Assembly (NCBI RefSeq): GCF_000429265.1
Contig: NZ_KE386872.1
Span: 257,622-321,621 of the forward strand
Length of the DNA: 64,000 nt
Origin: Actinomyces gerencseriae DSM 6844
GTDB taxonomy: Bacteria; Actinomycetota; Actinomycetes; Actinomycetales; Actinomycetaceae
Reading direction: 5' to 3'
Position 1 is the stretch's first letter, and every line of letters starts with the position of its first letter. The notes beneath the pieces were generated by a model that made no database searches, was not told where the DNA came from, and was given only the letters and a program-made list of their open reading frames with translations. Shown one piece after another: positions 59,927 to 64,000 of the stretch. The position numbers and the translations under genes are program-made.

Positions 59927-59938
59927 GCGGGCCGGTGC

Positions 59939-61546
59939 GTGATCGTGAGGGTTATGGAGGTGCTCGGGGGCCGTCGGGCCCTTGGCGTGCTCGCCCTCAA
60001 GGTCGCGTTGGGCGTCGCCCTCATCGTGCTGCCGATCGTCGTCATCTGGATGTCGTCGAGCAGCACGCGTCCCCCTCGGGTCGAGGTCCACGACGAGGCC
60101 GGGATCCTTCAGGACGACGCCGTCCGGACCTCGCTCGAACAGGTCGACTTCCGAGAGGATGTCCACCTGGTGGTCCTCACGCTCGACGTCGACTACGACG
60201 CCGACTTCGATCGTGAGGTCCTCGACTACGCGCGCGCGGAGCACCCCGAGTGGCTCCTCTCCTCCGGCTCCAGCCAGTGGGACGATGACGTGATCGTCCT
60301 GGCGGCTTCGCCGTCCGGTCGCTGGGTCGGCTGCTACGTCGGCGAGGATGTCGAGGTCGACGCGGATGCGCAGGGGGATATCCGGTCCGCCGGCGAGAAA
60401 GCGTTCCGCTCGGGCGACTGGGCCGGCGGCTTCGAGGACATGGCGCGGGAGACCGCGAGCTCGATCGGGAGCCGGTTCCTGTCCTTCAAGGCGATCATGG
60501 TGGCGGCGGGAGTTGTTCTCCTGGGGGTCGTCGAGCTCTCGGCGCTCGTCCGGATCTCCATCAGCGGCAGGAGCGCCTTCGAGCGGGCGTGTCGTCACTG
60601 CGCCCGGGTCATCCGCGACTACGAGGTCATGCGGAGCAGGGCGGGGCTCATCCCCGCCGACGACGCCCACGGCGCCCAGGTCCTCGCCCGCTTTCGTCCG
60701 TGTGAGAGGGACTACGTCGAGCTTCCCCGGCGTCTCGGCGATTTCGGGCGACCGCGTGGGGCGCAGTGGGCGGTGCTCAAGGTGCGTTCGAGGGCGCAGG
60801 ACCTGGAGCGCCGGGCGGCCGAGCTCGATTCGCTCAACGGTGTCATCGCCCATGCCTCGGCACTGTTCACGCGATCCGCCGGATGGCAGCAGGCCTGGGC
60901 CAATGAGCAGGGGCCGATCCGCGAGGACCTGACCGTTCTCGACAGCCTGTGCGATGGGGCGGGCACTCCCCGCATGCACAAGGCCAGGCGCCCCCTGAGC
61001 ACGAACATCCACGTCGTGCGCATGTGGCTGCGCGAGCAGGCGCGTGCACTGGACCGGATGACCGTCGAGCTGGGCCGGGGCGGGCTGGGGCCCGCGGAGG
61101 CCCTGGACCGGCTCGACTCGATCTCCGGTCAGATCCGCTTCTGGGCCGAGCAGCTGGCCAGGAGCGCGATCGACGCCGACCGCTCCCACAGGCACGCCGA
61201 GCGCCTCCGGATGTTCGAGAAAGGGGTGGAGTCGTGGTCCGGCGACTTCTCCCGCCGGTACTCGGGCAGATGGAGTCTCAACGGGAGGAGCGGCTCATAC
61301 GATCCGGCCTCGACCATTCGAGTCAACCCGTCCTCGCCGGAGGCCGGTCGCTCGGGCGCAGTCGGACGACGCGTGCCGATAACGGGCGACTCGTCGCAGT
61401 ACTCACTGCCGATCTCGGGACTCGTCATCACGTACACGTCAGCGGCCATATGGTCGCCCTCCGTCTCGGGCTGGTCCGGCTGTGACGGGTCCGGCGGCGA
61501 CTGGTCCGGCGGCGGGGGCTCCTCCGGGTCGAGCTCGCACTTCTGA
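59939..61546 (+). CDS. DUF5129-like membrane protein (TPM-like domain), copy 2
   Basis: The 535-residue protein starts at GTG 59939 (ATG 59954 possible) and repeats the architecture of its neighbour: membrane segment, V-H-D-E-A-G-I-L-Q-D-D, W-A-N-E-Q-G-P, and a C-terminal tail ending S-G-S-S-S-H-F. Conserved blocks such as D-D-A-H-G-A-Q-V-L-A-R-F are identical. The pair arose by tandem duplication and probably forms an operon. Confidence 0.72.
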   Translation: MIVRVMEVLGGRRALGVLALKVALGVALIVLPIVVIWMSSSSTRPPRVEVHDEAGILQDDAVRTSLEQVDFREDVHLVVLTLDVDYDADFDREVLDYARAEHPEWLLSSGSSQWDDDVIVLAASPSGRWVGCYVGEDVEVDADAQGDIRSAGEKAFRSGDWAGGFEDMARETASSIGSRFLSFKAIMVAAGVVLLGVVELSALVRISISGRSAFERACRHCARVIRDYEVMRSRAGLIPADDAHGAQVLARFRPCERDYVELPRRLGDFGRPRGAQWAVLKVRSRAQDLERRAAELDSLNGVIAHASALFTRSAGWQQAWANEQGPIREDLTVLDSLCDGAGTPRMHKARRPLSTNIHVVRMWLREQARALDRMTVELGRGGLGPAEALDRLDSISGQIRFWAEQLARSAIDADRSHRHAERLRMFEKGVESWSGDFSRRYSGRWSLNGRSGSYDPASTIRVNPSSPEAGRSGAVGRRVPITGDSSQYSLPISGLVITYTSAAIWSPSVSGWSGCDGSGGDWSGGGGSSGSSSHF

Positions 61547-61758
61547 GTGGGCCCGAGTGCCCCCGGGCGGAGCGGCCCGGCGGTCCGGGGGCGGAGCTGG
61601 ACTCCGTGAGGGACACCCGCGCACCATCGGAAGCGGCGGCCCGTGGGCGGGAGCCACCGGGCCGGGAGACCCGCATCCGGGCGGCTGCCGGGGACCGCAG
61701 ACGGTCACCGGTGGCGTCGTTGACGGCTCTGGCAGTACTGACAACCCGACTGACAACT

Positions 61759-61778
61759 ACTGTTAATTCTTTTACAGT
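61759..61778. promoter_or_regulatory. operator-like inverted repeat upstream of the second AlbA_2 gene
   Basis: ACTGTTAATTCTTTTACAGT is an imperfect palindrome with ACTGT/ACAGT arms, 7 bp before the GTG start, in an AT-rich patch. Two CTGACAAC copies lie just upstream (61738 and 61750). Its position over the start suggests autorepression. Confidence 0.5.
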
Positions 61779-61785
61779 CGGTTCT

Positions 61786-63210
61786 GTGGACTGGATTGAT
61801 CTCGACGTGCTGCTCGGACTCGATCCCGATGAGAGGGGGGCGAGACTCCTCTCGGCCCCGGAGTCGCAGTGGTTCGAGCGCAAGGCCTTCCGCGTTGACG
61901 CCAAGAAGTTGGCCGCCGCGGTCATCGGCATGGCGAACGCCGAGGGCGGGATCGTCGCCGTTGGACTGAGCGAGGGGAGGGTTGAGGGCGGTGACGCCGA
62001 CCTCGGTCGCATCAATCGCCTGCGCCGCACTCCCGTGGAGCTCGTGGAGCCCCCATTGCTGCTTCGAACCGAGGAGGTCGAGGTCGTCGACGGCGAGGGG
62101 ACTTCCGGCCGCGTCCTGCTCTTCGTCGTGGCGCCCAGCCGGCACGCCCACCAGCGTACGGACGGAGAGGCTTTCATCCGGGCGGGCGATTCGACCATCG
62201 CACTGAATCGAGCGGCGTGGCAGGAGCTCGTCTACGATCGGGAGGCGGACAGCTACGAGGCTCAACCGGCGCCGGTCGGGATGAGCGCGATCGATCCCGG
62301 GCACGTGGATCGACTCCGCCAGTGCATCGGTGCGCTCGGAGATGACCTGCACGTGCTTCGGGCCAGGAGCCTCGTCACAGCGGAGGACAGGCTGACCATC
62401 GCGGGCCTTCTTCTTCTCGGCGAGCGTCCCCAGCGGTATCTCCCGCAGTCTCTGGTGCGGGTCCTGCGCTACCAGGAGGATGAAGCCGGCGCTGGCTCGC
62501 GGCAGACCATGATCGCCGACGGCGACCGGCGTCTGGAGGGCGCGATCCCGGATGTCATCGACGCCGCCCGGATGCTCGTCGACGAGTGGGCGCCACGTCG
62601 TCGGGCCCTGAGGGCGGACGGGCGTTTCGGACCCGTCGATGTGATCCCGCGGGAGGCCTGGATGGAGGCGGTGGTCAACGCCGTCATCCATCGCTCCTAC
62701 TCGATGGCCGGAGACCACATCAGGATCTCGATCTTCCCGCACCGCATCGAGGTCTCGTCGCCCGGGCGCTTCCCCGGCTTCATCGATCCCTCTCGCCCTC
62801 TGGAGATCGCGCGCTACGCCCGGAATCCGCGTATCGCCCGGGCGTGCTCCGATCTCGGCTATGCTCAGGAGCTCGGAGAGGGGATCCGACGCATGGTGGG
62901 GGAGATGCGGCAGTCGGGTCTGGGGGACCCGGTCTACCGGCAGACCTCCACGAGCGTCATCGTGCGGCTCGACGCATCCTCGCGGATCTCCGAGCCGGTC
63001 GCGCAGCGGGTCGGCGATGCTGCGCTTGACATCGTGCCCCTGCTCCGGTCGACCGGGCCGCTCGGGACCGCCGACGTGGCGTTGGCAATGGGAGTGACGC
63101 GGCAGACCGCGCTCAAGAGACTCAAAGCCCTGCGCGATGAGGGGCTGGTCGAGCGCGATGGCCGCTCCCCGCGTGACCCCCGGGCGACGTGGAGGGTTCC
63201 CGGGGCGTGA
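61786..63210 (+). CDS. AlbA_2 (Schlafen-like) domain transcriptional regulator, second
   Basis: I choose GTG 61786 because it follows the operator-like palindrome and starts V-D-W-I-D-L-D-V-L; the frame is open upstream to 61606. The 474-residue protein has an AlbA_2-type N-terminus (W-F-E-R-K-A-F ... G-M-A-N-A-E-G-G-I-V-A-V-G), a GHKL-like region (E-A-V-V-N-A-V-I-H-R-S-Y) and a C-terminal winged helix (A-D-V-A-L-A-M-G-V-T-R-Q-T-A-L-K-R-L). It is shorter than the 33197 protein and only loosely similar. Confidence 0.78.
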   Translation: MDWIDLDVLLGLDPDERGARLLSAPESQWFERKAFRVDAKKLAAAVIGMANAEGGIVAVGLSEGRVEGGDADLGRINRLRRTPVELVEPPLLLRTEEVEVVDGEGTSGRVLLFVVAPSRHAHQRTDGEAFIRAGDSTIALNRAAWQELVYDREADSYEAQPAPVGMSAIDPGHVDRLRQCIGALGDDLHVLRARSLVTAEDRLTIAGLLLLGERPQRYLPQSLVRVLRYQEDEAGAGSRQTMIADGDRRLEGAIPDVIDAARMLVDEWAPRRRALRADGRFGPVDVIPREAWMEAVVNAVIHRSYSMAGDHIRISIFPHRIEVSSPGRFPGFIDPSRPLEIARYARNPRIARACSDLGYAQELGEGIRRMVGEMRQSGLGDPVYRQTSTSVIVRLDASSRISEPVAQRVGDAALDIVPLLRSTGPLGTADVALAMGVTRQTALKRLKALRDEGLVERDGRSPRDPRATWRVPGA

Positions 63211-63357
63211 GCGCACCGGAGGCCGCGCCGGGGATGCGCAGGATCCGCCCGGAGGGGTCCCAGGGCGTGACCGCACCTTTGCGGTTCTTCGTGTTGTGGG
63301 GGCGTGGTGGGTGGGGTTGTTCGGGTCTTCTCTCGTCGGGGTCTCGGGGTGCCGGTT

Positions 63358-63448
63358 GATGGTTCCGGGGCGGGTGCGGGTGTGGCGGGGACCTGATCTC
63401 CCCGCCCCGGGAAGGGTCGGATGGTTCCGGGGCGGGTGCGGGTGTGGC
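63358..63448. repeat. 29-bp direct repeat around 33 bp (CRISPR-like geometry)
   Basis: 63358-63386 and 63420-63448 are identical over 29 bp (starting GATGGTTCCGGGGCGGG), gap 33 bp, period 62. A partial third copy of the first 14 bases lies at 63531. CCCGGTCCCCGGTG also recurs at 63448 and 63508. No gene is seen from 63210 to the window end. Confidence 0.75.
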
Positions 63449-63585
63449 CCGGTCCCCGGTGGGGGAGCGGGCACGAGGATGAAAAGGTCATCAGGCATGT
63501 GACGTCTCCCGGTCCCCGGTGCGGGGGGGCATGGTTCCGGGGCGAGTGCTGGCGCGCGTCCCGGGCCTGCGTCGTCCTGCCGGCG

Positions 63586-64000
63586 GGGCCCGCTCGTCGT
63601 CGTCTCCGCGGAGGACGTCGGCCCGCGCCGCACTATCCGCCGGCGGGGTTCGTTCGGCGCTAAGAGCGTTCCGGGCGCGCCCCTGCGCGAATGAGTCTCG
63701 GAGGTCCCGGGTGCTCGTCGCGCGTTGTTTGCGGGTGCGCGCATTGGCGTCGGCATGGGTTCTGCTGCGTTCCGCGGGTCCCGCAGTCCTGCGCTGCTGG
63801 TCCGCGCGCCGTGCGCCGTCGGCCTGTGGAGCCCGGGGCGCCGGGGAGCGTATGCCGCTTCGTCGCCGTGCGTCATCGGTCCCGCGCGGTCGTACGTAAA
63901 GCCGCGTGGTCGTACCCCCGGCGCGCGCGGTCGTACGCAACTTCGCGCGGTCGTACCTTAGAGGGTCTTTAAGGTACGACCGCGCGCTTCCGGGTACGAC
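63586..64000 (-). repeat. GTCGTAC inverted array, copy D (cut by window end)
   Basis: Copies of GCGGTCGTAC at 63886, 63906 (GTGG variant), 63927 and 63947 lead into the central stem (63948-63960 with 63970-63982); further inverted copies run off the edge. The left flank from about 63586 matches the right flank of copy C in reverse orientation (for example around CGTTCCGCGGG and TCCGCGGAGG). Confidence 0.8.

Noticed and set aside
58442..61195. Minus-strand open frame of about 917 codons opposite the DUF5129 pair
   Set aside because: It reflects the duplicated sequence of the plus-strand genes and has no domain.
61705..63876. Minus-strand open frame running through the AlbA_2 gene into repeat D
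   Set aside because: Opposite a well-supported gene and then through repeat DNA; composition is low-complexity.

Overview
The window is uniformly GC-rich, densely packed and carries families typical of high-GC Gram-positive bacteria: a split LysM/BTAD protein beside a TadE remnant, YwiC-like and DUF5129-type membrane proteins, CsoR, AlbA_2 regulators, and WXG-type secretion partners. An Actinomycetaceae genome (Actinomyces-like) is the most likely source. That placement is an inference from gene content; no rRNA or tRNA gene was seen.

Layout. 1-6.75 kb is a decaying array of paralogous putatively secreted proteins and small lipoprotein-like proteins, including a near-identical tandem duplication and at least three broken genes. 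6.9-11.6 kb holds a membrane-anchored beta-propeller-like protein, a truncated TadE-like gene and a frameshifted LysM-BTAD protein. 11.9-16.3 kb is a polyol/sugar locus: a kinase-mannitol dehydrogenase fusion divergent from an SDR, two operator-like palindromes between them, then a LacI regulator. 16.9-20.5 kb is a copper module (CopA ATPase, CopZ-like chaperone, CsoR) with a recognisable CsoR box.

21.6-32.9 kb is the most interesting part. A divergent NarL-type response regulator precedes an apparently complete RiPP operon: YcaO cyclodehydratase, two E1/ThiF-like partner proteins (one with an RRE and fused to a SagB-type dehydrogenase), a second SagB-type dehydrogenase, a 63-aa precursor, an M50 metalloprotease with an RRE/PqqD-like N-terminus, a LanB-type glutamylation enzyme and one SpaB_C/LanB elimination-type protein. 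The precursor core has cysteine at every third residue eleven times in a row. The expected product is a heavily azole-containing, probably also dehydrated peptide; no exporter or immunity gene is recognisable.

33-64 kb: an AlbA_2 regulator, purB, pepC, a secretion-toxin operon (WXG-like partner, calpain-like cysteine protease, putative membrane partner), a methyltransferase, an AbiEi/DUF559-type protein, a WXG protein with an alpha/beta-hydrolase effector, a HisC-like aminotransferase, two YwiC-like proteins around a beta-propeller membrane protein, pgm, ridA, two tandem DUF5129-like proteins and a second AlbA_2 regulator.

Non-coding repeats are unusually rich: (i) four large inverted arrays of a GTCGTAC motif phased at about 20 bp; (ii) five loci of a 22-bp intergenic repeat; (iii) several direct repeats of 27-29 bp that flank 32-33 bp of unique sequence, which is the geometry of a type I-E CRISPR unit, although the repeats differ from locus to locus and no cas gene is present.
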